Positions 37,789-46,955 are shown, counted from the first letter of the stretch. The stretch: DNA of 64,000 bases from Bacillota bacterium (GCA_023436115.1 JAEZKQ010000027.1:44366-108365); one strand, 5' to 3'. A program made the numbers and translations. The notes: a model not told the origin generated them from the sequence alone.

Positions 37789-38178
37789 ATGAAAATCAAT
37801 CAAATCGATCATATCGCCATCAATGCGGTAAACATCGATGAATCCGTTAAATTTTATTCGCAGGTTCTGGGTTTTGAAGAGCTAAGGCGCGTGCCCAACG
37901 GCGACAATGTGTTGGTCTACATGAAGGTGAACGACCATAGCACAATTGAGCTTTTTGACCATGAAAAGGATATTTCACATTTTGAACACCCCGAAAGCGC
38001 TTCAGGCACAGCGCACATTGCCTTTAGCGTCAGCGATATACAGGCATGGAACGAACGCTTAATTAAAAATAATGTGGTGTTTACGCTACCCTTGTGTCCG
38101 CTTGAACACCTTGGCAAAAATGTTCTCCTTTTTAAAGATCCAAACGGTGTCGTAATAGAACTGAGTGAAGATCTTTAA
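37789..38178 (+). CDS. VOC-superfamily (glyoxalase-like) protein
   Basis: The 129-residue single-domain protein has two beta-alpha-beta-beta-beta modules. Metal-ligand candidates are His in QIDHIAINAV, Glu in IELFD, His in GTAHIAFSVS and Glu in VVIELSED, which fits the vicinal-oxygen-chelate fold. Members include glyoxalase I, epimerases and dioxygenases; the reaction here is unknown. Being in the operon, it may isomerise or remove a reactive carbonyl made in the pathway. Confidence 0.88.
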   Translation: MKINQIDHIAINAVNIDESVKFYSQVLGFEELRRVPNGDNVLVYMKVNDHSTIELFDHEKDISHFEHPESASGTAHIAFSVSDIQAWNERLIKNNVVFTLPLCPLEHLGKNVLLFKDPNGVVIELSEDL

Positions 38179-38278
38179 TTCACATATGAAATGGCTAAGG
38201 GTCGTTTTGCTCAAAAATTATTTGACCAAACATGACCGGTAGTCAGGTAAATCTAAAGAGAGGAACGAAAGAGAGGCA

Positions 38279-39766
38279 ATGTCAAATTTAGTTGAGATGA
38301 AAAAAATCTCAAAAAGCTTTTACGGTGTTCAAGTGCTGTCTAAAGTTGATTTTTACATTGACCGCGGTGAGGTTGTTGCTCTTTGTGGAGAAAACGGCGC
38401 AGGGAAATCAACGTTAATGAAGATTTTAGCGGCGGTCTATAAGCACGATGAAGGCGATATTTATTTGGACGGTGAACATTTGCCTTCTAATCTCATGACG
38501 CTGGATCTACAAAATAGAGGCGTCTCCATGATCCATCAGGAGCTTAATCTCATGGATCACTTAACTGTCGCCCAAAATATCTTTTTAACACGAGAGCCCC
38601 TGAAGAAAAACGGCCTGATTAACCACAAAAAGATGAACGAAGACGCGAGAGCACTGCTCGAATCTTTGGGCCAGAACATCAGCCCCACAGCATTGGTTTG
38701 CAGCTTAAAAACGGCTCAGAAGCAAATGGTCGAAATTGCGAAGGCCATATCCTTTAATGTGAAAGTCATGATTATGGACGAGCCGACCGCAATGCTTACG
38801 TCGAAAGAAACGAATATTCTTTTTGATCTGATCAGAAGGCTCGCCAAAGACGGCATCGGAATTATCTACATATCCCACCGCCTAAAGGAGATCAAAGAGG
38901 TTTGCGACAGAGTCACGGTTCTTCGGGACGGTACATTCGTGGTCACAAAGAAAGTCTGTGAGGTTTCCGAGCAGGACATTGCGAACTACATGGTCGGCCG
39001 TGAGGTCAGTGTGTCGAAAGCAAGCAATTTCACAGGCGATCAGCAAGATATCGTTTTGGATGTCCGAAATGTTTCCGACTGTCTTCTTAAAGATGTGAGC
39101 TTCAAGGTGGCACGCGGTGAAATCGTAGGCTTTTCCGGGCTTGTGGGTTCCGGCCGCAGCGAGCTCATGGAGTATATTTTTGGTATCCGCAAGGTCAAGT
39201 GCGGCGAGATCTACTTAAACGGCAAACCCGTTACGAACAAGATACCGGCTGATGCCATCAAGAAGGGCCTGGGGTTTGTGACCGAAGACCGGCAAAAAAC
39301 CGGCGTCGTTATCAAGAGAAGCATTAAAGAGAATATCAACTTGATCGACCAGGTCAAGAACAAGGGCTTTTTTATTAAATCATTTAAGCAGAAGCGCAAT
39401 ACACAGGACATGATAAAAAGGCTTAATATCAAATGTGCGTCGCAGGATCAGCTCGTAAGCAATCTCTCGGGCGGAAACCAGCAAAAAATCGTGATTGCGA
39501 AATGGCTGCTTGTCGATTCGGATATTCTGATTCTGGACGAGCCCACACGCGGGATAGACGTGGGCGCACGCGAAGAAATCTACCAAATCATCAATGAACT
39601 CTCGGCATCCGGCAAAACAATTATCATTGTCTCTTCAGACTTAACCGAAGTGTTAAGCATATGCCATCGAGTGATCGTGATGCATGAAGGATCAATTAAG
39701 GGTGAACTCACCCACGATGACCGGACAGAAGAAATGATCATGTCTTACGCGACAAATGCGTGTTAA
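38279..39766 (+). CDS. Sugar ABC transporter ATP-binding protein, RbsA/MglA type
   Basis: The 495-residue protein has two nucleotide-binding domains in one chain, as in RbsA and MglA. The first has a complete Walker A (GENGAGKST) and Walker B (MIMDEPTAML). The second has a degenerate P-loop region (GLVGSGRSE) but a strong LSGGNQQK signature and LILDEPTRGID. It energises import of a monosaccharide with the permease and binding protein that follow. A gap of 100 bases separates it from the VOC gene, but no terminator is visible, so it is probably in the same operon. Confidence 0.95.
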   Translation: MSNLVEMKKISKSFYGVQVLSKVDFYIDRGEVVALCGENGAGKSTLMKILAAVYKHDEGDIYLDGEHLPSNLMTLDLQNRGVSMIHQELNLMDHLTVAQNIFLTREPLKKNGLINHKKMNEDARALLESLGQNISPTALVCSLKTAQKQMVEIAKAISFNVKVMIMDEPTAMLTSKETNILFDLIRRLAKDGIGIIYISHRLKEIKEVCDRVTVLRDGTFVVTKKVCEVSEQDIANYMVGREVSVSKASNFTGDQQDIVLDVRNVSDCLLKDVSFKVARGEIVGFSGLVGSGRSELMEYIFGIRKVKCGEIYLNGKPVTNKIPADAIKKGLGFVTEDRQKTGVVIKRSIKENINLIDQVKNKGFFIKSFKQKRNTQDMIKRLNIKCASQDQLVSNLSGGNQQKIVIAKWLLVDSDILILDEPTRGIDVGAREEIYQIINELSASGKTIIIVSSDLTEVLSICHRVIVMHEGSIKGELTHDDRTEEMIMSYATNAC

Positions 39767-39785
39767 TTTGCGGAGGGATTAAATT

Positions 39786-40766
39786 ATGAACAGTTTAGTC
39801 AAAGAAAAATGCAAATCCAATGATGTATTAAAGCGGCTCTGGTCGAAGTATAGCATCGTATTTGTGTTTATCGTGTTGTTTGCACTATGTGCCATCGTCA
39901 CAGGCGGTAAGTTTTCGGAATGGAATAACGTTACAACAATTCTTAGAAACGCATCCACGGTTGGGATCATTGCGCTTGGAATGACGTTTGTCATTATCTC
40001 GGGCGGAATCGACTTATCAAGCGGCCCTGTTATGGCCACAGCGGGTACGGTTCTTGTCTTTATGCAGGGCAGCGGTCAGTTTCCGCTTTTCGTCTCGATA
40101 CTCGCTTGTATCGTGGTGGCAGCGCTCTTTGGACTGTTGAACGGCATCATCACCACAAAGGTGAAGGTTCCCCCGTTTATCGTCACACTGGCAACTGGTA
40201 TCATAGCGCGTTCGATCACAATGTATATTTGCAAAGGCGCAACGGTAACGGGCAATAACACCGACACTTTCTTTAAATCTATCGGTAACGGCTCCATCAT
40301 AACCATACCCACACCATTCATCATCATGCTGGTTGTGGCTGTGATTTTGACAATATTGCTGACAAAAACAAAATTCGGCACCTTTGTGAGCGCAGTAGGT
40401 TGCAATGAATTGGCGGCAAAATATTCGGGTATCAAGGTTGACAGAACAAAGATCTGGACTTACGTCATTGCGGGTATATGTGTGGGCATCGCGGGTACGA
40501 TCGAAATTTCCAGAATGGTTGCCGTATCGTCTACAACATCGGGCAGCAACTATGAATTCGACGCCATCACAGCCGTTCTCGTGGGCGGTACGTCGCTCGC
40601 CGGCGGACGCGGCACGATATACGGTACTGTTATCGGCGCGATACTCCTGTACTTTGTGAACAACATGATGATTCAGCTTGATATTTCGACTTACTTAACA
40701 GGAGCGCTTAAAGGTGCCGTCATCATGATCGCCGTACTGCTGCAGGCGCGCAGTAACAATAACTAA
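39786..40766 (+). CDS. Sugar ABC transporter permease, RbsC type
   Basis: The 326-residue membrane protein has eight to ten helices and the BPD_transp_2 family hallmarks GMTFVIISGGIDLSSG and AVLVGGTSLAGGRGT. Such permeases act as homodimers with an RbsA-like ATPase and a periplasmic-type binding lipoprotein. The start follows GGAGGG, 19 bases after the ATPase gene. Confidence 0.95.
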   Translation: MNSLVKEKCKSNDVLKRLWSKYSIVFVFIVLFALCAIVTGGKFSEWNNVTTILRNASTVGIIALGMTFVIISGGIDLSSGPVMATAGTVLVFMQGSGQFPLFVSILACIVVAALFGLLNGIITTKVKVPPFIVTLATGIIARSITMYICKGATVTGNNTDTFFKSIGNGSIITIPTPFIIMLVVAVILTILLTKTKFGTFVSAVGCNELAAKYSGIKVDRTKIWTYVIAGICVGIAGTIEISRMVAVSSTTSGSNYEFDAITAVLVGGTSLAGGRGTIYGTVIGAILLYFVNNMMIQLDISTYLTGALKGAVIMIAVLLQARSNNN

Positions 40767-40825
40767 TGATTTTGATTTCATAAACAAATGATGTTTATGA
40801 TTAAAAACTAAATGGAGGAAGAAAG

Positions 40826-41839
40826 ATGAAAAAATTATCAGTGTTATTTCTCGTGGTTTTGATGTGCATTGCTATGGTCGCATGCTCAGCTCCCGCTCCT
40901 CAGGCATCGGAAAAGCCTGCTGAAGAAAGTGCTCCTGTTGAAGAATCGGAAGCTCCGGCTGAAGAGCCTGCTGACACTTTCAAAGTAGCGATTTCTCTGC
41001 CCCCGGCCAACAACGCTTGGCAGGCTTCATTGCTGAAGTCCGTCGAGGAAGCTATTGCCGGCGACACACAGATCGAATGGACAGTCAAGAACGCGACGGA
41101 TGATGCCGATCAGACAAATATCCTGACCACGTTCAAAGATGGCGGCTATGACCTGATTGCCTGCTTACCCGGCGACGGCACGCTGCAGACAGCGATCATG
41201 GAAGAGATTTATGATGCGGGTATCCCGACAGTTATCATCGACAGAAACATTGCTTCGGACAAGTACACCTCCTTCGTTGCGGAAGACAACTATTCCTGCG
41301 GCGTGATGGCAGCAGACTACATCGGCAAATTCTTCGAAGGCCAGGAAGACATCAAGCTTGTTAACTTAAGAAGCTATATGGGCATTCCGATTGACCTTGA
41401 AAGGTACAATGGTTTCATCGAGACGATCGCTAAGTATGAAAACATCGAGATCATCGGCGAAGGCGACGGCGAATTCAACAGCACAGCCGGTTTCAACGCG
41501 ATGTCTGACCTGCTTGCAGCGAACGACAAGATCGATGTTGTGTTCACACATGACGACGAAGCCACCACAGGCGCTATGACTGCTATCGAGCAGCAGGGCC
41601 GTACAGACATCAAGCTGATCACAGGCATGGGCGGCACAGTCACAGCTCTGAACGAAATCAAAGCTGACAACACCATCCACAAAGCGACAGCTTCCTACTT
41701 CCCGAGAATCGGTGCACAGGCTGTGGAAGTGATCAGAGAATTCCTGACCACAGGCAAAATTGAGAAAGACAACGTAAAAGAATCCACATTGATTACAAAA
41801 GACAACGTTGACGAATTCTTACCCTATGCTTATCAATAA
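40826..41839 (+). CDS. Sugar-binding lipoprotein of the RbsB type
   Basis: The 337-residue lipoprotein has a signal ending in the lipobox AMVAC, an acidic Ala/Pro/Glu-rich spacer (about residues 25-48), then a type-I periplasmic-binding fold (Peripla_BP_4) with IPTVIIDRNIASD and VFTHDDEATTGA-type ligand-contact regions. It delivers the sugar to the RbsA/RbsC-type transporter encoded upstream. It is last in the operon, ending at a strong terminator. The ligand is not predictable by eye. Confidence 0.95.
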   Translation: MKKLSVLFLVVLMCIAMVACSAPAPQASEKPAEESAPVEESEAPAEEPADTFKVAISLPPANNAWQASLLKSVEEAIAGDTQIEWTVKNATDDADQTNILTTFKDGGYDLIACLPGDGTLQTAIMEEIYDAGIPTVIIDRNIASDKYTSFVAEDNYSCGVMAADYIGKFFEGQEDIKLVNLRSYMGIPIDLERYNGFIETIAKYENIEIIGEGDGEFNSTAGFNAMSDLLAANDKIDVVFTHDDEATTGAMTAIEQQGRTDIKLITGMGGTVTALNEIKADNTIHKATASYFPRIGAQAVEVIREFLTTGKIEKDNVKESTLITKDNVDEFLPYAYQ

Positions 41840-41870
41840 GCATATATCAGCTGACATTTGTGAATGAGAG

Positions 41871-41903
41871 GAACCTCCGGATTGTCCGGGGGTTCTTTTT
41901 TTT
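41871..41903 (+). terminator. Intrinsic terminator of the sugar transporter operon
   Basis: GAACCTCCGGA and TCCGGGGGTTC form a strong stem with a three-base loop (one G-U pair), followed by seven or more T residues. Confidence 0.95.
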
Positions 41904-42059
41904 GGATTTAAGCATCATTCATATTGGTCATACTTGACATGTGAACATGATGAATAGCAGACGGATATGATATCCTGCGCGATGTTAAGTTCGCGAAGCA
42001 GGAGCTCGAGCGCAGTATTTAGTACTGATTCATATATCCGTCCTTTCAAATCTGCAATT

Positions 42060-42088
42060 TTGAAATAATTGTGGAAATGCTTTATAAT
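42060..42088 (+). promoter_or_regulatory. Sigma-A promoter of the MBL-fold lipoprotein gene
   Basis: TTGAAA (42060-42065) and TATAAT (42083-42088) are separated by 17 bp and lie 27 bases before the start codon. Confidence 0.8.
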
Positions 42089-42114
42089 AGACAAAACAAA
42101 GTCTGGAGAGATTC

Positions 42115-43356
42115 ATGAAGTTTAAACTTGCTGCCGTTATACTATCGCTCTTACTGCTTCTCGGGTGTACGCCTATGCCGGGAAACGAAACTGTCCCCAC
42201 CGCATCCACTGCCGGGACGACACCATCGGCACCGTCGGATGAACCCACGTTGCCCCCAACTGCAGCACCGGCCCCATCGCAGCAAAACGGTGATTCACTG
42301 CTATCCGTGCTGTTTATCAATGTCGGACGCGCAGACGCGGCGCTGATTCAAACGGACGGAAAATCCTATCTTATTGATACCGGAGAAAAGCAATCTATCA
42401 CGGCGTTATATCGGGCACTGGCTGTCCGCGGCGTCACAAAACTAGACGGCGTATTCTTAACGCATACCCATGCCGATCATATCGGCGGCATGGATGCGCT
42501 TGTGCAAAAATACAGCGTGGAAAAACTCTATTCCGCAAAAATCTCCATGAACAACAATAATGGCGAAAATAAGATTGATAAACTGGCTGCAAAGCTGTCG
42601 CTGCCGCAGACCAAGCTGTCGACAGGTGATAAGGTGGAGATTACAGCGGATGTATATTTCGAGGTGCTCGGGCCGCTTGTCTATAACGCGGATGACGACA
42701 ACGATAATTCACTTGTCATGAAGCTTCATGCAGGCGATGTGACGCTGCTTTTTACAGGTGACATGCAGTTTGCTGAAGAGAATACCCTGCTGGGTTCCAA
42801 AGTTGATTTAACTGCCGACGTGCTCAAAGTTGCGAATCACGGCAATCCGGATGCATCGTCCGAAGCTTTTATAGAAGCCGTGGGCGCGAAAACCGCCGTG
42901 ATCTCTACGAATACGGCAGCCGATTCTGATACGCCCGCGCCGCGCGTCCTGTCGGCTTTGAGCAAGGCAGATGTACACGTCACCCAGGATTATACCTGCG
43001 GCGTTTTGCTCACGATAGGAAACGACGGCAGAATCAATATTTCCGACTCGCAGCCCCCTGCACCCGTCGCAAATATCGCGATACAAAGCATAGACAAAGA
43101 TGCCCAAACGATTACACTTATCAACAACGGCAGCGATGCCGACCTGTCCGATTATTATATTATATCAGAAAAGGGCAATGAAATTTTTGTGTTTCCCGAG
43201 GGCGCTGCTCTCAAGTCGGGCCAGGCTCTTACCGTCGCATGCATGGGCGGCAAGGGTGATTATATATGGAACGATAATAAGGTGTGGAGCAAAAAAGGGG
43301 ACGAAGCCGGAGTGCTGTACGATATGTATGGGAACGCACTCTCACGCGCATCATAA
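42115..43356 (+). CDS. Metallo-beta-lactamase-fold lipoprotein with C-terminal lamin-tail-like domain
   Basis: The 413-residue protein has a lipoprotein signal (LLLLLGC, Cys near 18) and a Thr/Pro/Ser-rich spacer to about residue 60. The MBL domain (about 62-300) has THTHADHIGG, FTGDM and a KVANHG metal site, similar to the ComEC/Rec2 C-terminal domain. The final segment (about 310-413, ITLINNGSDADLSDYYII) looks like a lamin-tail domain. Secreted members of this group are thought to hydrolyse nucleic-acid or phospho-compounds at the surface, but the substrate is unproven. It is a single-gene unit. Confidence 0.88.
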   Translation: MKFKLAAVILSLLLLLGCTPMPGNETVPTASTAGTTPSAPSDEPTLPPTAAPAPSQQNGDSLLSVLFINVGRADAALIQTDGKSYLIDTGEKQSITALYRALAVRGVTKLDGVFLTHTHADHIGGMDALVQKYSVEKLYSAKISMNNNNGENKIDKLAAKLSLPQTKLSTGDKVEITADVYFEVLGPLVYNADDDNDNSLVMKLHAGDVTLLFTGDMQFAEENTLLGSKVDLTADVLKVANHGNPDASSEAFIEAVGAKTAVISTNTAADSDTPAPRVLSALSKADVHVTQDYTCGVLLTIGNDGRINISDSQPPAPVANIAIQSIDKDAQTITLINNGSDADLSDYYIISEKGNEIFVFPEGAALKSGQALTVACMGGKGDYIWNDNKVWSKKGDEAGVLYDMYGNALSRAS

Positions 43357-43360
43357 CGAT

Positions 43361-43399
43361 AAAAAAGCGGCAAGTTCATACGTGAGCTTGCCGCTTTTT
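43361..43399. terminator. Bidirectional intrinsic terminator
   Basis: AAAAAGCGGCAAG and CTTGCCGCTTTTT form a perfect 13-bp stem with T runs on both strands, serving the convergent MBL lipoprotein and small membrane protein genes. Confidence 0.93.
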
Positions 43400-43405
43400 G
43401 AGTCC

Positions 43406-43831
43406 CTAAGCATTCTGTGTCGGGTCTTGACTGTCCTGCTTGCTTTCCTTGCTCTTTTTCATGAACTCTTCAAAGCTTTGTGCGCCTTCCTCTTCCCACC
43501 AGTCCTCATACACATCGTCGAACCGCCAATTGTGCATGTGGCCGGCATGCCTGTGGCCATAGCGGCATTTTTTTGTCTCATACGGTGATTTTGGCCCTTT
43601 CTCCCCGTTATGTCCGAATCCGCCAAACAGCAGCTTCGCAAGCAGTGCAATACCAAAGCCCTGCCAATACGTGATGATGCCCAGACCGAATATTTCGGGC
43701 ATCAGCCAGTTCCACAGCACCATAACGAGCGCGCCCAGTACCACGGCAAACAGCGCCGCAACCAGTGTTCCTACGATAATCCACCCCAATGTGCGAAAGA
43801 ATCCACGGGAGTGTTTATTGTCTTTTTCCAT
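43406..43831 (-). CDS. Small membrane protein downstream of an ECF sigma factor
   Basis: The 141-residue protein has two predicted helices (about residues 13-43 and 50-72) and a hydrophilic C-terminal tail with a His-rich stretch (YGHRHAGHMHNW) followed by an acidic Trp-rich segment. Similar two-helix proteins often accompany ECF sigma factors, and it starts 17 bases after the sigma gene, behind AAGGAGG. It may be the membrane anti-sigma factor or a target, but no known anti-sigma domain is visible. Confidence 0.75.
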   Translation of the reverse strand: MEKDNKHSRGFFRTLGWIIVGTLVAALFAVVLGALVMVLWNWLMPEIFGLGIITYWQGFGIALLAKLLFGGFGHNGEKGPKSPYETKKCRYGHRHAGHMHNWRFDDVYEDWWEEEGAQSFEEFMKKSKESKQDSQDPTQNA

Positions 43832-43847
43832 TATTTAAACCTCCTTC

Positions 43848-44342
43848 TTATTGTTCATATTCATCCAAGAGTATCGTAAGCTTCTTCATCGCACGGTTTT
43901 TACGGGACAGCAGCGTGCCGATAGGCTCACCGGTCTGCTCAGACAGCTCCTTGTAGTTCCTGCCGTTTAGCTCTGTCTCCACAAACACAAAGCGTGATTT
44001 TTCGTCGAGTAAAGACAGAGCTGCTTCCATATACGCTTTCAAATCCTCCCGTAGCGCTGCCTCCTCCGCCGACCCGTCATGACCGGGCTGCATTGTATCC
44101 CCCAGTTCTTCACGTCTGCGTTTTTTTAATACATTGATCGCCCTGTTGCGAATAGCGGTATAGATGTAAGCCGTGGCATTGCTGATTCCATACGTTTCGT
44201 CTTTACCTAATAAGTGAAGCGCAGTCTGCTGTACGATATCTTCCGCATCATACTCGTTAAGCTGTGAGAATGACGCACGTAAATAGTTTTTAAATTTTCC
44301 AAAGCCGCTCGCAATGATATCTGCGAGCGAGGAACTGCTCAT
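43848..44342 (-). CDS. ECF-type RNA polymerase sigma factor
   Basis: The 164-residue protein has region 2 (with DAEDIVQQTALHLL and AYIYTAIRNRAINVLKKRRR) and region 4 (SRFVFVETELNGRNYKELSE, with the helix-turn-helix and GTLLSRKNRAMKKL). The very short linker is typical of extracytoplasmic-function sigma factors. It is co-transcribed with the membrane protein downstream. Promoter targets cannot be inferred here. Confidence 0.9.
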   Translation of the reverse strand: MSSSSLADIIASGFGKFKNYLRASFSQLNEYDAEDIVQQTALHLLGKDETYGISNATAYIYTAIRNRAINVLKKRRREELGDTMQPGHDGSAEEAALREDLKAYMEAALSLLDEKSRFVFVETELNGRNYKELSEQTGEPIGTLLSRKNRAMKKLTILLDEYEQ

Positions 44343-44405
44343 GCCCCTGCTCCCTTCAGTTTCTTTGTCTTAAACGTTTATCTGTGCGGATCAACGCCTG
44401 TGCTG

Positions 44406-44605
44406 CTATTTACCCTTTGTCGTGAGCCGCATATCACCATACGGTTCATGCGTCAAATACCCCTTTTGCGTCAGTGCCCAAAGCGCGTTGCTAACGCTTG
44501 GCGAGATACGCAAAGAGCCTCTGCCAACTGTGCAGCGCGCGTCTTGCCGCTTTGAGCCGATAAATAGCAAACCGCTTTTAAATACATTTGCCCCGAAGCT
44601 GTCAT
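44406..44605 (-). pseudogene. Frameshifted remnant of a DtxR/MntR-type regulator
   Basis: On the minus strand a good AGGAGG and ATG (44605) start a frame reading MTASGQMYLKAVCYLS, then RAAQLAEAL, which is the first half of a DtxR/IdeR/MntR winged helix. That frame stops at 44471. The continuation (RISPSVSNALWALTQKGYL, ending in GDMRLTTKGK) is found in another frame to a stop at 44406. One frameshift near 44508-44518 would join them. Even joined, only the DNA-binding domain (about 70 residues) is present, without the metal-binding dimer domain. The rest of this 420-base gap shows nothing else. Confidence 0.75.
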
Positions 44606-44765
44606 CAAAGCCTCCTATTTTAACACTCTTTACTATATAGACACCTATGAAAATATTTTATTGCATTAAAAACTAACTTTTTGTAAATTCTTTTAATAAT
44701 ATCGAATTTTGTGCGTATATGTTATATAATCGTATAGCTATTTTAAGGAAATTAAGGGGTTAAAA

Positions 44766-45839
44766 ATGAATCAGGGTATTGAAATATTTAACGGTACGAT
44801 CACAGATGCACTAGCCGTAAACAAAAGGTTTCTCTTAAAAAGGCCGGCTTATATAACGGCCTTCGCGCGTATTGCTTCCCATATTAAAAAATCCGGCAAA
44901 ATTCGTACAGCGTTGGCCGAGAAGGAAAACCTTATCGTACCGCCCGTGCTGATTCTGAGCGTCACAAACGAATGTAACCTAGCCTGTGCGGGCTGCTACG
45001 CGTGCAATCAGAACCGCGATAAGAGCGCGGAAATGAGTATGGATCAAATCACGCGCGTCGTGGATGAAGCGGCGGCGCTGGGTGTCTGTGTCGTGATGAT
45101 CGCGGGCGGTGAACCGCTTATGAAACCCGGCATTCTTGAGCTGCCAAAGAAGCACCCTGAGCTGCTTTTTGTGATGTTCACCAATGGCCTCATGCTGGAA
45201 AACGAGCTTGCGCACAAAGTGGGTAAAACGAAGAACCTAATACCCGTCATGAGCCTTGAAGGCGGACAGATACTCACGGATGCACGGCGCGGCGCGGGCA
45301 TATATAACGCCGTCACAAGCATTATGCACCGTTTGGACGATGACGGACAGCTTTTCGGCGTTTCTGTGACACTGACCAGCGTCAACTATGACGAGGTGGT
45401 GCGCAGCGACTACCTTGATACCATGCAGGAAATGGGCTGCCGAGCGGCGTTTCTTATCGAATACGTACCCTGCGGTGCGGAGGATGTTTCTCTGTGTCTC
45501 ACTGAGGAACAAAAGGTGCACCTGCGTGCCGTAGAAAAAGAGCTTTACAAGAAGCACGACATGCTGATCGTTTCCTTGCCGGGCGATGAAGAGCAATATG
45601 GCGGCTGTCTGGCATCAGCACGTGGCTTTTTGCATATCAGCTCGAGCGGCTCTCTGGAGGCCTGCCCGTTTGCGCCCTATTCGGACGCCAACATTAAAGA
45701 AAAAACTCTCAAAGAAGCGCTAAAATCGCGTTTGCTGCAGGAGATCCGCGAAAATCATCATTTGCTCAAAGAGAGCCGCGGCGGCTGTGCCCTTAAGGAA
45801 AACGCCGAATGGATTGCATCGCTCGGTGTACAAAAATAA
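44766..45839 (+). CDS. Radical SAM protein
   Basis: The 357-residue enzyme has the radical SAM cluster motif CNLACAGC (CxxxCxxC) near residues 71-78, the SAM-binding GGEP motif, and later cysteines around GGCLASA, EACPFAP and GGCAL that suggest an auxiliary SPASM-like cluster. Such proteins modify peptides, proteins or small molecules using 5'-deoxyadenosyl radicals. The substrate is unknown and no precursor peptide gene is evident nearby. It starts after AAGGGG and stands alone on its strand, facing the thioredoxin gene. Confidence 0.9.
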   Translation: MNQGIEIFNGTITDALAVNKRFLLKRPAYITAFARIASHIKKSGKIRTALAEKENLIVPPVLILSVTNECNLACAGCYACNQNRDKSAEMSMDQITRVVDEAAALGVCVVMIAGGEPLMKPGILELPKKHPELLFVMFTNGLMLENELAHKVGKTKNLIPVMSLEGGQILTDARRGAGIYNAVTSIMHRLDDDGQLFGVSVTLTSVNYDEVVRSDYLDTMQEMGCRAAFLIEYVPCGAEDVSLCLTEEQKVHLRAVEKELYKKHDMLIVSLPGDEEQYGGCLASARGFLHISSSGSLEACPFAPYSDANIKEKTLKEALKSRLLQEIRENHHLLKESRGGCALKENAEWIASLGVQK

Positions 45840-45870
45840 AAAAACAGCAGATCAGATGATCCGATCTGCC
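45838..45870 (-). terminator. Intrinsic terminator of the thioredoxin gene
   Basis: On the minus strand GCAGATC pairs with GATCTGC and is followed by TGTTTTTTT, about 30 bases after the trxA stop codon. It overlaps the last bases of the convergent radical SAM gene. Confidence 0.8.
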
Positions 45871-45900
45871 TATACATGGTTTTGATGGTGTGTTTTTCGT

Positions 45901-46221
45901 TTACATCGCAATCGCTTTATCGAGTACGTCTTCATAGTATTTCTTGGGCCTTACGCCCACAGCGTTGTCGACAACCTTGCCGTTTTTGATAACAAAAACG
46001 CTGGGAATACTCATCACGCCGAAATGCTCGGCCAGCTCACGCTGCTCATCTATGTTTACTTTACCGACAACGGCGGTCTCCTTGTATTGCTCGCTGAGCT
46101 GGTCGATTGACGGGCCAAGCATTCGGCATGGTGCGCACCATGTGGCCCAGAAGTCGAGCAGTACGGGTTTATCAGATTCAATCACCGATTTAAAATTATC
46201 CAGTGTAATATTTTTCGCCAT
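45901..46221 (-). CDS. trxA: Thioredoxin
   Basis: The 106-residue protein has the thioredoxin fold with the active site FWATWCAPCRM, the cis-proline in SIPSVFVIKNG and the usual length. It reduces cytoplasmic protein disulfides using thioredoxin reductase, which is not in this window. The CAPC rather than CGPC dipeptide occurs in several Firmicute thioredoxins. The ATG at 46221 is preferred because AAGGA lies eight bases upstream; an ATG two codons earlier abuts the site. Confidence 0.95.
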   Translation of the reverse strand: MAKNITLDNFKSVIESDKPVLLDFWATWCAPCRMLGPSIDQLSEQYKETAVVGKVNIDEQRELAEHFGVMSIPSVFVIKNGKVVDNAVGVRPKKYYEDVLDKAIAM

Positions 46222-46316
46222 ATCCATCTTCCTTTCCGATTCGTATTATATCTGTATTGTCTTATCGACAATCTAAGAATACAATACGGCCGGAAATATA
46301 TCTGTGACATTGTTAC

Positions 46317-46955
46317 TTATTCACAACAAATCTTAACAATTATTTTTCCGCGCTTTAATTCCAATTGACCCTTCTCCGCCATCTTCTGAAGCTGCCGGGT
46401 GATCACCTCCCGCGATGACCCCAGTTCCACAGCCATTTTCTCATGCGTGATCTTCACCTCGCCGTCCGCGTTGGTATGACGCTGCAAATAGGCCATAATA
46501 CGCTCCTCGATGCTGTTGAAGATCAGCATTTCGATGGTTTCAATGGAGAGTATCAGCTTTTGAGCCAGCGCGTTAAACACATATGTACGAAATGAATCGG
46601 AACGGTATAGCAGTTCTTTGAACGTATCCGGCGGAATGGTGGCCAGTACGCTGTCTCTTTCGGCCTCAATGGAAAAATCGTATTCCACATCGCCCAGCGC
46701 GCAGACACCCGCCATGATGCAAAGCTCTCCCTCACCCACACGATAAAGCGTCATTTCCCGGCCCTTATCAGACAAGCGGAACAGGCGCAGACGCCCCTTC
46801 ATCACCATAGGGATGCCGCCGCACTTTTTATTGTCGCCCATCATGATCTGACCCCGCTGCAGATCCCGGCGAATCACCGCGCTGCGGAGCAGCTGTTTGT
46901 CTGCCTCACTCATGCCTGAATAGAACGAAAACCTGTCAAATACGCTTTTTTCCAT
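46317..46955 (-). CDS. Crp/Fnr-family transcriptional regulator
   Basis: The 212-residue protein has an N-terminal cyclic-nucleotide-binding-like domain (about 1-135) and a C-terminal winged helix with the recognition segment ITHEKMAVELGSSREVITRQL. A few Cys residues (KKCGG, LCIMAGVC, ICCE) are present, but the classic Fnr N-terminal cluster motif is absent. The signal is therefore unclear; redox sensing is possible given the thioredoxin neighbour. The start at 46955 has GGAGGG four bases upstream; an ATG four codons earlier has none. Confidence 0.9.
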   Translation of the reverse strand: MEKSVFDRFSFYSGMSEADKQLLRSAVIRRDLQRGQIMMGDNKKCGGIPMVMKGRLRLFRLSDKGREMTLYRVGEGELCIMAGVCALGDVEYDFSIEAERDSVLATIPPDTFKELLYRSDSFRTYVFNALAQKLILSIETIEMLIFNSIEERIMAYLQRHTNADGEVKITHEKMAVELGSSREVITRQLQKMAEKGQLELKRGKIIVKICCE

